Source: Sulfurovum sp. (GTDB taxonomy: Bacteria; Campylobacterota; Campylobacteria; Campylobacterales; Sulfurovaceae). Taken from it: DNA of 64,000 bases. Position 1 is the stretch's first letter. Each line of letters begins with the position of its first letter. The position numbers and the translations under genes are program-made. The DNA lies in contig JALTVI010000115.1 of assembly GCA_027049035.1 (NCBI GenBank), forward strand, positions 33,024 through 97,023, in the 5' to 3' direction. The notes below the pieces were generated by a model that saw only the letters and a list, made by a program, of their open reading frames with translations, was not told the origin of the DNA and ran no database searches. Below are positions 33,751-42,597 of this stretch, piece after piece.

Positions 33751-33787
33751 ATTTTAACCAATTTGGTGAAATTTGTCAATTTGACAA
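33751..33787 (-). promoter_or_regulatory. Toxin-antitoxin promoter with palindromic operator
   Basis: Same arrangement as at 32402: TTGACA (33779-33774), 17-bp spacer, TAAAAT (33756-33751), with TTGTCAATTTGACAA at 33773-33787 over the -35. Confidence 0.78.
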
Positions 33788-33887
33788 ATCTTTGAGCAAT
33801 GAGGATTTTGAGGAAAGGTGTGATCTATTTGGTGCGGCTTGTGGTGACATTTTTTGATTTCGTCCGATATACGGGGCTTTGAAGAGG

Positions 33888-33936
33888 CTCTCATAACTGA
33901 GGGTCGGTGGTTCAAATCCGCCTCCCGCAACCAATC
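33888..33936 (+). repeat. Outer attR-like copy of the tRNA-fMet 3' end
   Basis: The last 36 bases match the tRNA 3' region exactly; the anticodon-arm part has two to four changes (CATAACTGAGG for CATAACCCGAAGG). A GTGGTGACA site lies 39 bp inside, at 33841-33849. This is the outer boundary of the tandem insertions. Confidence 0.85.
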
Positions 33937-34066
33937 ACAAATTCCAATAATACTGACTTTTTAAACAATTCATCAAAAAAAATCTGAAATACCATTCCGT
34001 CAACACTACAGAGCCTATAATAACGATTAAGCTATAATTATTCAAACTGCACAAAGGCACAAAAGA

Positions 34067-35617
34067 ATGAAACTCACCCTCGAAACACTCGAACGCTGGC
34101 TCTGGGACTCTGCCGACCTGATGCGCGGTCACATTGACAGTTCCGACTTCAAAAACTATATCTTCGGTCTGCTCTTTTTGAAGCGTGCGAACGACCAGTT
34201 CTTTGAAGAAGCCAATCTTGCGGTGAAAGAGGAAGGCATCAGCCTTGAAGAGGCGCTCGAAGATGAGGATTATCATCAGTTCTACATCCCCCAAAAAGCC
34301 TACTGGTCGGAGCTGACCAAAAAGACGGAGAACATCGGTCAGGCACTGGACAAAGCCTTTGCCGCCATCGAAGAGCACAACCCTACCCTCGAAGGGGTAA
34401 TGACGGCGGTACACTTCGGAGACAGCGAAAAACTGCCCGACACCCTGCTCTCAAGGCTGCTGCAACACTTCAACAAATACTCCCTTGCCAACGCCGACCT
34501 CGAAAACCCCGATATCCTCGGCAACGCCTACGAGTATCTCATCCGTGAGTTTGCCGATGATGCGGGCAAGAAAGGCGGTGAGTTCTACACACCCAAAGAG
34601 GTGGTTAGACTGGCGGTCGGGCTCATCAAGCCTGAAGCTGGCAACAGTGTCTATGACCCCACCTGCGGCTCTGGCGGTATGTTGATAGAATCGGCACACT
34701 ACATCAAAGCGCACGGCGGTGTGGTCGATGGCAAGTATATCAATGTCTCGCTCTACGGTCAGGAGAAAAACCTCGGCACCTGGGCGATCGCCAAGATCAA
34801 CATGATCGTTCACGGTTTCATCGATGCGGACATCCGCAAAGGCGACACCCTCGCCTCACCCAAACACACACAGAACGGCGAGCTGATGACCTTCGATCGG
34901 GTCATCGCCAATCCGCCCTTTTCGCTCAAGAAGTGGTGGGCACCTGCCGAGGTGGATATCAAGACCGACGAGAAAGGCAAGGAAATAGCCCCCAAGTACA
35001 ACGATGTCGTCACCGATGAGTACGGACGCTTCAAGTACGGCATCCCTCCCAGAGGGTATGGCGATCTGGCATTCGTGCAGCATATGATCGCCGTGCTCAG
35101 ACATGATGGACGAATGGGTGTGGTACTGCCTCACGGCATCCTCTTTCGAGGCGGCACGGAGGGAAAGATACGCAAAGGCATCCTCGAAGACGATCTCATA
35201 GAAGCGGTCATTGGACTGCCTGAGAAGCTCTTTTACAATACGGGCATCCCTGCCAGTATCCTTGTTATCAACAAGAACAAGCCTGAGAATCTAAAAGATA
35301 AAGTCGTATTTATCGATGCTTCGGGTGAATACAAAGAGGGCAAAAACCAGAACAAACTCACCGATGAGAACATCGCCAAGGTCGTAGAGGCTTATGATGG
35401 TTTAGCAGATATCGACAAGTTTATGAGAATCGTCGATATGGACGAGATACGGGAGAATGACCACAACCTGAACATCGCCCGATACATCGACACCAGCGAA
35501 CCCGAAGAGATCGTCGATATCCCGGCGGTGCTGAAGGAGATAAAAGCACTTAAAGATAAGGAAAAGGCTATCGATGAAGAGCTGAACGGGTATCTGAAGG
35601 AGCTTGGTTATGCGTGA
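34067..35617 (+). CDS. hsdM: Type I restriction-modification methyltransferase subunit HsdM
   Basis: A 516-residue N6-adenine methyltransferase. The N-terminal HsdM domain begins LERWLWDSADLMRGHIDSSDFKNYIFGLLFLKR. Motif I is DPTCGSGGM near 197-205 and motif IV is NPPFSLKKWW near 282. The C-terminal helical part pairs with HsdS. It heads the operon hsdM, rhuM-fic, hsdS, hsdR, DUF45 protease, with a TATAAT at 34033-34038 upstream. The operon starts 130 bp outside the outer att copy, so it is not part of the integrated units. Confidence 0.95.
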   Translation: MKLTLETLERWLWDSADLMRGHIDSSDFKNYIFGLLFLKRANDQFFEEANLAVKEEGISLEEALEDEDYHQFYIPQKAYWSELTKKTENIGQALDKAFAAIEEHNPTLEGVMTAVHFGDSEKLPDTLLSRLLQHFNKYSLANADLENPDILGNAYEYLIREFADDAGKKGGEFYTPKEVVRLAVGLIKPEAGNSVYDPTCGSGGMLIESAHYIKAHGGVVDGKYINVSLYGQEKNLGTWAIAKINMIVHGFIDADIRKGDTLASPKHTQNGELMTFDRVIANPPFSLKKWWAPAEVDIKTDEKGKEIAPKYNDVVTDEYGRFKYGIPPRGYGDLAFVQHMIAVLRHDGRMGVVLPHGILFRGGTEGKIRKGILEDDLIEAVIGLPEKLFYNTGIPASILVINKNKPENLKDKVVFIDASGEYKEGKNQNKLTDENIAKVVEAYDGLADIDKFMRIVDMDEIRENDHNLNIARYIDTSEPEEIVDIPAVLKEIKALKDKEKAIDEELNGYLKELGYA

Positions 35618-36581
35618 TGTGGTTGTTTTCAAAGATAATACTCTTGAGCTAAACGTAGAGTTTGATGGTGAAACTGTCTGGCTAAATCAGGGTGAGATAG
35701 CGCAGCTTTTTGGGAAAGACAGAACCGTTATTACACGCCATATCAACAATATACTCAAAGACAAAGAGGTTGATGAAAAAAGCAATGTGCAAAAAATGCA
35801 CATTGCAAATTCTGACAAGCCTGTGAAGTTTTATAGTCTTGATATCGTCTTGGCAGTGGGTTATCGAACAAATTCTGCTACAGCGATCAAGTTCAGACAA
35901 TGGGCAACAAAAATACTAAAACAGTATCTCATCAAGGGCTATGCCCTAAACAAAGAGCGGCTTCAGCAGCGAAAACTCCAAGAACTGGAGCAGACCATTC
36001 AGCTCATCAAGCAAGGACTCGACAATAAAGAGCTAAGCACGACAGAAGCCAAAGGTTTTGTAGAGATTGTCTCCGATTATGCCCGCAGCTGGGCGCTGCT
36101 GCAAGGGTATGACGAACAGAGTTTACAGGAGGTGATGCAGACTACAGAACAGCGTTTTGTTCTGGACTATGACGAAGCGCTCGATGCCATCGCAGAACTC
36201 AAAAAGGCGCTCATCGCCAAAGGAGAAGCCTCCGAGCTTTTCGGGCAGGAGAAAGCCGGAGAGTTCAAGGGAAACCTGCTCAATATCTATCAGAGCTTCG
36301 GCGGGGAGGAGCTGCTGCATTCGGTGGAACAAAAAGCGGCAAACCTGCTCTACTACATCATCAAAGGGCATCCGTTTAACGACGGCAACAAGCGCATCGG
36401 GGCGTATCTGTTCGTGCTTTTCCTGCACAAAAACAGCGTACTCTACAAACCGAGCGGCGAAGCGAAGATCAACGATAACGCTCTGGCATCGCTGGCGCTG
36501 CTGGTAGCGACCTCCGCACCGGAACAGAAAGATATCATCATCAAACTGATTATGAATATGCTCTATGAGGGAGAAGTATGA
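35610..36581 (+). CDS. RhuM-Fic fusion protein (probable AMP-transferase)
   Basis: Start ATG 35610 has AAGGAG seven bases upstream and overlaps the hsdM stop; the track start six bases earlier is a TTG. The N-terminal half (about 1-110) is a RhuM/virulence-associated domain (WLNQGEIAQLFGKDRTVITRHINNI) with a DNA-binding look. The C-terminal half is a Fic domain with the full active-site loop HPFNDGNKRIGAYLF near 253. Fic proteins transfer AMP to target proteins. It is common inside type I RM operons; its role there is not settled, perhaps as a back-up toxin. No inhibitory SxxxEG helix was identified. Confidence 0.88.
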   Translation: MRDVVVFKDNTLELNVEFDGETVWLNQGEIAQLFGKDRTVITRHINNILKDKEVDEKSNVQKMHIANSDKPVKFYSLDIVLAVGYRTNSATAIKFRQWATKILKQYLIKGYALNKERLQQRKLQELEQTIQLIKQGLDNKELSTTEAKGFVEIVSDYARSWALLQGYDEQSLQEVMQTTEQRFVLDYDEALDAIAELKKALIAKGEASELFGQEKAGEFKGNLLNIYQSFGGEELLHSVEQKAANLLYYIIKGHPFNDGNKRIGAYLFVLFLHKNSVLYKPSGEAKINDNALASLALLVATSAPEQKDIIIKLIMNMLYEGEV

Positions 36582-37804
36582 TGTCGGTTAGAGAGGGGTA
36601 TAAGCAGACGGAAGTCGGGGTGATTCCTGAGGAGTGGGAGGTTGTAACATTTGAAACAATATCTGAATTACAAAGAGGGACAAGCTTTACAAAAAAAGAC
36701 TTAGTTGAAGGAAGTATCCCCGTTATAGCTGGTGGTAAAGAACCCGCTTATTATCATAATGAATATAATAGAGATGGTGAGACAATAACAATTAGTGGTA
36801 GTGGAGCTAATGCTGGTTTTGTTAACTTCTTTACAAAAAAAATATTTATGTCAGATGGTTTTACTATAAAGGGGAAAGACAAAACATCTCTTACAAAATA
36901 TTTGTTTTATTTTTTAAAACATAAACAAGATTATATTTTCAATCTTCAAAGTGGAGGAGCACAGCCTCATATTTATATAAAAAATATTGCACCAATAGTT
37001 ATTCCTCTCCCACCCCTCCCAGAACAACAAAAAATCGCCGCCATCCTTACCAGTGTCGATAACAAGATAGAGGTCATCGACGTGCAGATAGCCAAAACCG
37101 AAAGACTCAAAAAAGGGCTGATGCAAAAGCTCCTAAGCGAGGGCATCGGGCATACGGAGTTTAAGGAGAGTGAGATTGGGAGGATACCGAAGGAGTGGGA
37201 GGTTGTTTGGCTTGGGGATTGCATTGACGGGAAAGGTCGTTATGGTATCAATGCACCAGCTGTGGATTACGACAAGTCTTTGCCAGCCTATCTACGAATT
37301 ACAGATATTGACGAAAATGGTAATTTTATTGCGTCTAACAAGAAATGTGTCTCACATAAAGATAGTGCAGACTATAAGCTATCTGAAGGAGATATCGTTT
37401 TTGCAAGAACAGGAAACACTACAGGCAAAACATATCTTTACAATCCTAAGGATGGAGAACTCATATATGCAGGCTTTCTTATAAAATTCACGCCCCTAAA
37501 AGATAAACTGGATTCTTATTACTTGAAACTAATAACAACCACTGCAAGATACTGGAACTGGGTAAAGATAACTTCAACAAGAACAGGACAGCCAGGTATC
37601 AATAGTGAAGAATATGCAAAACTATTACTTCCGCTCCCACCCCTCTCCGAACAAAAACAAATCGCTAAAATCCTCTCCATCACCGACAACAAACTCGACA
37701 CCCTCCGAGCCAAAAAAGAGAAATGCGAAACACTCAAAAAGGGCTTGATGCAGAAGCTGCTGACGGGGGAAGTGAGGGTGAAGGTATCAAGGAGTGAACC
37801 ATGA
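36578..37804 (+). CDS. hsdS: Type I restriction specificity subunit HsdS
   Basis: This 408-residue protein has two target recognition domains, each introduced by GVIPEEWEVV / GRIPKEWEVVWLGD, and two conserved helical spacers (LPPLPEQQKIAAILTSVDNKIE; LPPLSEQKQIAKILSITDNKLD) that set the gap between the half-sites. The TRD DNA is more AT-rich than the conserved helices, a sign of exchange of recognition domains. It overlaps the genes on both sides by four bases. Confidence 0.94.
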   Translation: MMSVREGYKQTEVGVIPEEWEVVTFETISELQRGTSFTKKDLVEGSIPVIAGGKEPAYYHNEYNRDGETITISGSGANAGFVNFFTKKIFMSDGFTIKGKDKTSLTKYLFYFLKHKQDYIFNLQSGGAQPHIYIKNIAPIVIPLPPLPEQQKIAAILTSVDNKIEVIDVQIAKTERLKKGLMQKLLSEGIGHTEFKESEIGRIPKEWEVVWLGDCIDGKGRYGINAPAVDYDKSLPAYLRITDIDENGNFIASNKKCVSHKDSADYKLSEGDIVFARTGNTTGKTYLYNPKDGELIYAGFLIKFTPLKDKLDSYYLKLITTTARYWNWVKITSTRTGQPGINSEEYAKLLLPLPPLSEQKQIAKILSITDNKLDTLRAKKEKCETLKKGLMQKLLTGEVRVKVSRSEP

Positions 37805-40716
37805 GCGAATACACCCAATCCGAACTCCCAGCCATCCAGCTCCTCCAAAAGCTCGGCTACGAACACCTCGATGCCAAAGGCGCGATGAGCGATGTCGTGC
37901 TCCAAGAGCGGCTCGAGAAAGCCCTGATGCGTCTCAACCCCTGGCTGAGTGAAAACAACCTCCACAAGGTCATCAAAAAGATACACTCGGTAAACGGCAG
38001 CAGCCTGATGGAGATAAACGCAGCCATTCACCATCTCATCACCAGAGCCGATGCCTTTACGCTCAAGCCCACACCAGATGAGCACCCCATCCCCGTTAAG
38101 TTCATAGACTTCGACAACATCGAAAATAATGATTTCCTCGTCGTGAACCAGATGAAGTTCAAAGGCGAGCGAGCCAACTCCATCCCCGACATCGTACTCT
38201 TCATCAACGGGCTGCCGCTGGTGGTCATCGAAGCCAAGAACCAGACGGTGGATATCACCGACATTCCTGACCTGCACTACTATCAGGAAAACTCACCCAA
38301 GCTCTTCTACTACAATCAGGTCTGCTCCGCTATCAACCGCATCAATGCCATCTACGGCACCATAGAGAGCCCGATGGAGTTCTACTCGAAGTTCAACGAA
38401 GCACCCAACGACGAGCTCAAATCTCTGATAACAGACAGAGAGATAACCCCGCAGGATATTATGCTCTACAACCTCTTCAAGCCAGAGAAGTTCCTCGACA
38501 TCATCAAGTACTTCGTCATCTTTGAAGTGGTCGAAGGCAAGACCATCAAGAAGCTGCCACGCTACCAGCAGTTAAGAGCGGTCAACAAGATTGTTCACCG
38601 TCTCAAGACCGAACACAAAGGCGGGGTCGTATGGCATACCCAGGGCTCTGGCAAATCCATCACGATGATTTACCTCGCTACCAAGCTCAGAGCACAGAAC
38701 AGCGGATTTGACAATCCGACGATACTGGTCGTCACGGATCGTGTTGACCTCGACAATCAGATCAGCTCCACCTTTAGACGGACAGGCTTCCCCAACCCCA
38801 TACAGGCAAGCTCCATCTCGCACCTTAAAAGCCTGCTCAAGGACAGTTACGGCAAAACCCTGATGACGACCATCCACAAGTTTCAGGAGCAGGCTGAAGA
38901 GCAGAAAGAAGCAGAGGTGCTCAGCGACAAGGAGAACATCTTTGTCCTCATCGACGAAGCGCACAGAAGCCAGTACGGTCTGACGGCTGCCTATATGAGA
39001 CAGTCGCTCCCCAATGCCAAGTTCATCGCCTTTACGGGTACGCCTATCGACAAGGAGAGTAAATCGACGCTCAGGGAGTTCTACGGCGGTGACTACATCG
39101 ACAAGTACACCATCAAGCAGTCCGTAGCCGACGGCAACACCCTGCCGATTCTCTACGAGACGGGACTGCCAAAACTCTTCATCGAAAAAGAGCAGATGGA
39201 TGAAGTCTTCGGCAAGGTCTTCGAGGGTGTCAGTGAAGAGAAGCAGGGATATCTCAAAAAGAAATCAACCTCGCTCGATATCGTACTCCTGGCTGAACAA
39301 CGGGTCAAAGAGATAGCCAAGCATATCGTAGCGCACTACAGCAGGAAAATCTACCCAGACGGATTCAAGGCGATGATAGTCTGCCATAACCGAAAACAGG
39401 CAATCGCTTACAAAAAAGCACTCGATGCACTGACCAAACTCGGACTCAACCCCTACACCTCAAAAGTGGTGATGAGCTTCGATACCAAGAAAGACCCCAA
39501 AGAATATTTCGAGCTGGCGACACCCGAAGAGAACATAAAACAGACTATCGAAGATTTCAAGCTGCCATTCGGTAATGAAAGTGACAAGAGCAAAGGCGGA
39601 CGCAAACAGTACGACAACACCGCCTTTTTGATAGTGAGCGATATGCTGCTCACTGGCTATGACGCTCCGATACTCCAAGTGCTCTATCTGGACAAGGTAC
39701 TCAAGGAGCATAACCTGCTCCAAGCCATCGCAAGGGTCAACCGTACCCGCAAAGGCAAGAATGCAGGCTACATCGTCGATTATGTGGGGATTACCAAGCA
39801 TCTGGTCGAGGCACTGGAGATATTCTCCGGCGACCTTGAGCCAAGCGATGTGATGAAAGACATCGAAACCGAAAAGACCGTGCTGGAGAACCGACACACC
39901 AAGCTGGTCAACTTCTTCAAGAAAGTCAAATACGACCGCCACAAGCAAAGGGATGATTTCATCCTCAAGGCAGTCAAGTATCTTCAACCGCAGGATATCA
40001 AGGACAAATTCAAAGAGATGCTGCGTGATTTCAACAAATCGATGGATATCGTCCTGCCTGACCAGTTCGCTACACGCTTTGAGTACGACTTCACACTCTT
40101 CAATGAAATCAAATTGATGATACGGGATGAAAAGGAGAAAATCACCAAAGAGGACAGCAAGAAGCTTCAGATGATTATCGATGAGCACCTGCGAAGCAAA
40201 GGGATTGAATACCTGCTGAATGAACCTATCGACATCTCCGACTACAGGCAGTTTAGAAAAGAGCTTACAAAAGCAGGCAGCCATTCACCGCTGGACAAAG
40301 CCAAAGCCATCATCAAAGCCAATGAAAAGGAGCATCCCGAACTGGCTCTGGAGCTTTCGGAGCTGCTCGAGAAGATACTTCACGAGCGTAAAAGCGACAG
40401 GAAACAGGCGGCAGTCGACCTGCTGAGCCAGATGGAAGAGATTATCAAGAAGCATAAAGAACGGTACACCAATGCAGGGCTTAAAGATGAAAGCCAGCTG
40501 GTCGTTTACAACATCGTTGAGAAGCTCTGCGACAAACCTACAGAACTGACACTTGATATCTACGATGTACTTGATGAGTTCCTCGCCAACCCTGCCGTCT
40601 ATACCAAAAGCACCGCACAAAAAGAGATGCGTAACAAAATCAAACCGCTGCTGGCACAGTACGGCATCGACAAAAAACTTTCTAAAGAGATAGTCCAGAA
40701 GCTGGTGGAGGCGTGA
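37801..40716 (+). CDS. hsdR: Type I restriction endonuclease subunit HsdR
   Basis: A 971-residue motor nuclease. The PD-(D/E)xK cleavage site is PDIVLFINGLPLVVIEAKN (about 130-148); Walker A is WHTQGSGKSITM (about 277-288); the DEAH box is LIDEAHRSQ (about 384); the helicase motif VI region is QAIARVNRTRKGK. It translocates DNA after recognition of unmethylated sites by HsdS. The frame is intact, so the system should be functional. Confidence 0.95.
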   Translation: MSEYTQSELPAIQLLQKLGYEHLDAKGAMSDVVLQERLEKALMRLNPWLSENNLHKVIKKIHSVNGSSLMEINAAIHHLITRADAFTLKPTPDEHPIPVKFIDFDNIENNDFLVVNQMKFKGERANSIPDIVLFINGLPLVVIEAKNQTVDITDIPDLHYYQENSPKLFYYNQVCSAINRINAIYGTIESPMEFYSKFNEAPNDELKSLITDREITPQDIMLYNLFKPEKFLDIIKYFVIFEVVEGKTIKKLPRYQQLRAVNKIVHRLKTEHKGGVVWHTQGSGKSITMIYLATKLRAQNSGFDNPTILVVTDRVDLDNQISSTFRRTGFPNPIQASSISHLKSLLKDSYGKTLMTTIHKFQEQAEEQKEAEVLSDKENIFVLIDEAHRSQYGLTAAYMRQSLPNAKFIAFTGTPIDKESKSTLREFYGGDYIDKYTIKQSVADGNTLPILYETGLPKLFIEKEQMDEVFGKVFEGVSEEKQGYLKKKSTSLDIVLLAEQRVKEIAKHIVAHYSRKIYPDGFKAMIVCHNRKQAIAYKKALDALTKLGLNPYTSKVVMSFDTKKDPKEYFELATPEENIKQTIEDFKLPFGNESDKSKGGRKQYDNTAFLIVSDMLLTGYDAPILQVLYLDKVLKEHNLLQAIARVNRTRKGKNAGYIVDYVGITKHLVEALEIFSGDLEPSDVMKDIETEKTVLENRHTKLVNFFKKVKYDRHKQRDDFILKAVKYLQPQDIKDKFKEMLRDFNKSMDIVLPDQFATRFEYDFTLFNEIKLMIRDEKEKITKEDSKKLQMIIDEHLRSKGIEYLLNEPIDISDYRQFRKELTKAGSHSPLDKAKAIIKANEKEHPELALELSELLEKILHERKSDRKQAAVDLLSQMEEIIKKHKERYTNAGLKDESQLVVYNIVEKLCDKPTELTLDIYDVLDEFLANPAVYTKSTAQKEMRNKIKPLLAQYGIDKKLSKEIVQKLVEA

Positions 40717-41412
40717 GTGTATAGTGTTCAGTACGGTACACAGACCATAGCGTACGACATCGTCCGCAAACCAAAACTCAAGAATACCTATATCAATGTC
40801 GATAGAGACGGCGTGACCATCAAAGCCAATGACAGGGTCAGTGAGCGTGAGATAGAAGCCTTTGTACTCAAAAAGGCTGCCTGGATACTTAAACACCTGC
40901 AATCGTACAAAGCCAGAGCAGAAGAAGGTGAGATTCAGACTGGTTCACGGCTCTACTATCTGGGAAAAAGCTACTATGTCGAACTCATCAAGGAAGAGCA
41001 CCGTAACGTCGAGGTGAAGTTCATCCACTCTAAATTCATCATCAAAGCTCCCCAAAAGGTCTCTCAGACGGCACTTCATCAGGCAGTAGATGCCTTCTAC
41101 AAAGAGAAAGCTACCGAGAAGATTCTACCGCTGGCAAAGAAGTGGTCTGAACAGATGCAGCTCTCCCCTGCCCATATCTCTTTTAGAAAAGCGAACAAAC
41201 GCTGGGGCTCCTGCTCCCATACCAACCGTATCTCATTCAACTATCAGCTGATGAAACTGCCCACAGCCTGTATAGCGTATGTCATCGTTCACGAACTGGC
41301 GCATATCTGCCACAAAAACCACTCTTCCGAGTTCTGGACGCTGGTCGGGAAGTATATGCCTGATTATCGGGAGATGGAGAAGAGGATTAAGGGGTTTGAG
41401 AAGGTGTTTTAA
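40717..41412 (+). CDS. DUF45 (YgjP-like) metal-dependent protease domain protein
   Basis: A 231-residue protein starting at GTG, directly after the hsdR stop. The zinc motif HELAHICHKNHSSEFW and the upstream KRWGSCS segment place it in the DUF45/YgjP family (SprT-like fold). It is often the last gene of type I RM operons. Its task there is unknown; turnover of HsdR, as ClpXP does in enterobacteria, would be a speculation. Confidence 0.85.
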   Translation: MYSVQYGTQTIAYDIVRKPKLKNTYINVDRDGVTIKANDRVSEREIEAFVLKKAAWILKHLQSYKARAEEGEIQTGSRLYYLGKSYYVELIKEEHRNVEVKFIHSKFIIKAPQKVSQTALHQAVDAFYKEKATEKILPLAKKWSEQMQLSPAHISFRKANKRWGSCSHTNRISFNYQLMKLPTACIAYVIVHELAHICHKNHSSEFWTLVGKYMPDYREMEKRIKGFEKVF

Positions 41413-41449
41413 GTTTTGGATGCTTTATGACAGTAATTACATTCGCACT

Positions 41450-41953
41450 TTACTTCATCTTCCCATGCGCCCTCGCCATACTCTTGAAGCGGCTCTTCTC
41501 CTCTATGGAGGCGAAGCCGTTTGCGGGGATGTAGTGAAAGTGCGGGTGTTTGTAGAGCATGATGTCTTCGCCAAGGGGGATGACTTCGTCTATCTCGTCC
41601 CAGCTCCAGTGTAGCTTTTGGTCATGGGCGTCGATGGTGAAACCATTGTCGTCCACTTCAATGGTGATGGTCTTGTCTTTGAAAGGGGAGTTCTCGAAGG
41701 AGGCTTTGGCGCGGTGCTTTGCGATAGCCTTTTTACCGTAGTACCAGTAGAAAAGGACGATGGTAGAGAAGATCAGCAGTCCGAAACCGCCCTGCTTCAT
41801 GGCCGCTACGACGCCAAACTGTGCCAGTGCGATGAAAAACCAGCCGATGTAGCGTTTGGCGGAGTGTTCGAACTGGTAGCGGTAGGAGGCATCGAAGAGG
41901 CGTTTGACGTTCTGGGCATCCCATCGGTAGGAGATGCGTACGGGCTCAGACAT
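41450..41953 (-). CDS. YcxB-like membrane protein
   Basis: From ATG 41953, which overlaps the stop of the preceding gene, the protein has 167 residues: a cytoplasmic N-terminus, two membrane segments (about 35-75) and a C-terminal YcxB-like domain (ITIEVDDNGFTIDAHDQKLHWSWDEIDEVIPLGEDIMLY). The function of this family is not known. It is probably cotranscribed with the next two genes. Confidence 0.75.
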   Translation of the reverse strand: MSEPVRISYRWDAQNVKRLFDASYRYQFEHSAKRYIGWFFIALAQFGVVAAMKQGGFGLLIFSTIVLFYWYYGKKAIAKHRAKASFENSPFKDKTITIEVDDNGFTIDAHDQKLHWSWDEIDEVIPLGEDIMLYKHPHFHYIPANGFASIEEKSRFKSMARAHGKMK

Positions 41954-42551
41954 GCTCTTCACACTCTGCGATGATAAGATCGCTGCGTTTGATGCAGCCG
42001 CGCTCTTCAAGAGCGTCTATCATCTTCAGCGTTTTTTCGTACAGCGTTTCATACTCTGCGCTGAAGTGTGCATACTTCTTCTGCTCTTTTTTCGCATAAA
42101 TGTAGGCTGCAACGATCGAGAGTGCGAAAAACCCGTAGATCCACCACTGCCACTCCTTGAGGTCAAGCAGTACGATGAAGTACTGTACGGAGAAGAGCAC
42201 GAAGAACTCCACCGAGAAGATGATCACCAGCGTGGCGCTCTGCTCGAAGTCCAGTGTGTATTTCTCTATCTCTCGCAGCCTTGAAAGGTTGCCGTTGACT
42301 GATTTTGCATCCTCCTTGCATCTCTCATCAAGCTTGTCGATGTCGATGTCACGGATATGGATGTTACTGATGTTGTATTCGACATTGAGCTGCTTGTAGG
42401 CTTCGAGGATCTCCGGGTGGGTCTGGATGATCTCTATGATCTCATCTTCGCTGAGGCGTTTTTTGCCTGCGATCTGCTGTACGTCCTGCAAAATAAGGTC
42501 ATACAGACCAACGTTCTTGATCTCTAATGCGACACGCTCGAGGTGTATCAA
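41946..42551 (-). CDS. Hypothetical membrane protein with coiled-coil N-terminus
   Basis: I place the start at TTG 42551, five bases after AAAGGAG; the track start at 42620 reads through a hairpin and into the oxidase gene end. About 201 residues: a helical cytoplasmic part (SEDEIIEIIQTHPEILEAYK), two membrane segments (about 113-150) and a helical tail. No family recognised. It overlaps the YcxB-like gene by eight bases. Confidence 0.7.
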   Translation of the reverse strand: MIHLERVALEIKNVGLYDLILQDVQQIAGKKRLSEDEIIEIIQTHPEILEAYKQLNVEYNISNIHIRDIDIDKLDERCKEDAKSVNGNLSRLREIEKYTLDFEQSATLVIIFSVEFFVLFSVQYFIVLLDLKEWQWWIYGFFALSIVAAYIYAKKEQKKYAHFSAEYETLYEKTLKMIDALEERGCIKRSDLIIAECEEHV

Positions 42552-42567
42552 GGTTTCTCCTTTGTTA

Positions 42568-42589
42568 CGGCCGGAGTCATCTCCGGCCG
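42568..42589 (-). terminator. GC-rich hairpin after the NO reductase operon
   Basis: A perfect 9-bp stem CGGCCGGAG / CTCCGGCCG with a 4-nt loop lies just after the stop of the oxidoreductase gene. No U-tract follows, so it may act as an mRNA 3'-end stabiliser or partial terminator. Confidence 0.55.
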
Positions 42590-42597
42590 CTTCAAGA

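Larger units (their letters stand above)
32588..33936. mobile_element. Second, small tRNA-fMet-anchored unit
   Basis: This 1.35-kb unit lies between the first attR and a further imperfect copy of the tRNA 3' end. It has no integrase; it carries only an AbiEii toxin-antitoxin pair and a right end resembling that of the large element (antitoxin, palindrome, GTGGTGACA, att). It may be the remnant of an older insertion or a unit mobilised in trans by the same integrase. Confidence 0.6.

Noticed and set aside
33935-34414. 159-aa minus-strand ORF spanning the outer att and hsdM start
   Set aside because: It overlaps the hsdM N-terminus antisense; hsdM has clear family sequence from its first residue.
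39460-40284. 274-aa minus-strand ORF in hsdR
   Set aside because: Antisense shadow of hsdR; no start signal and no recognisable domain.
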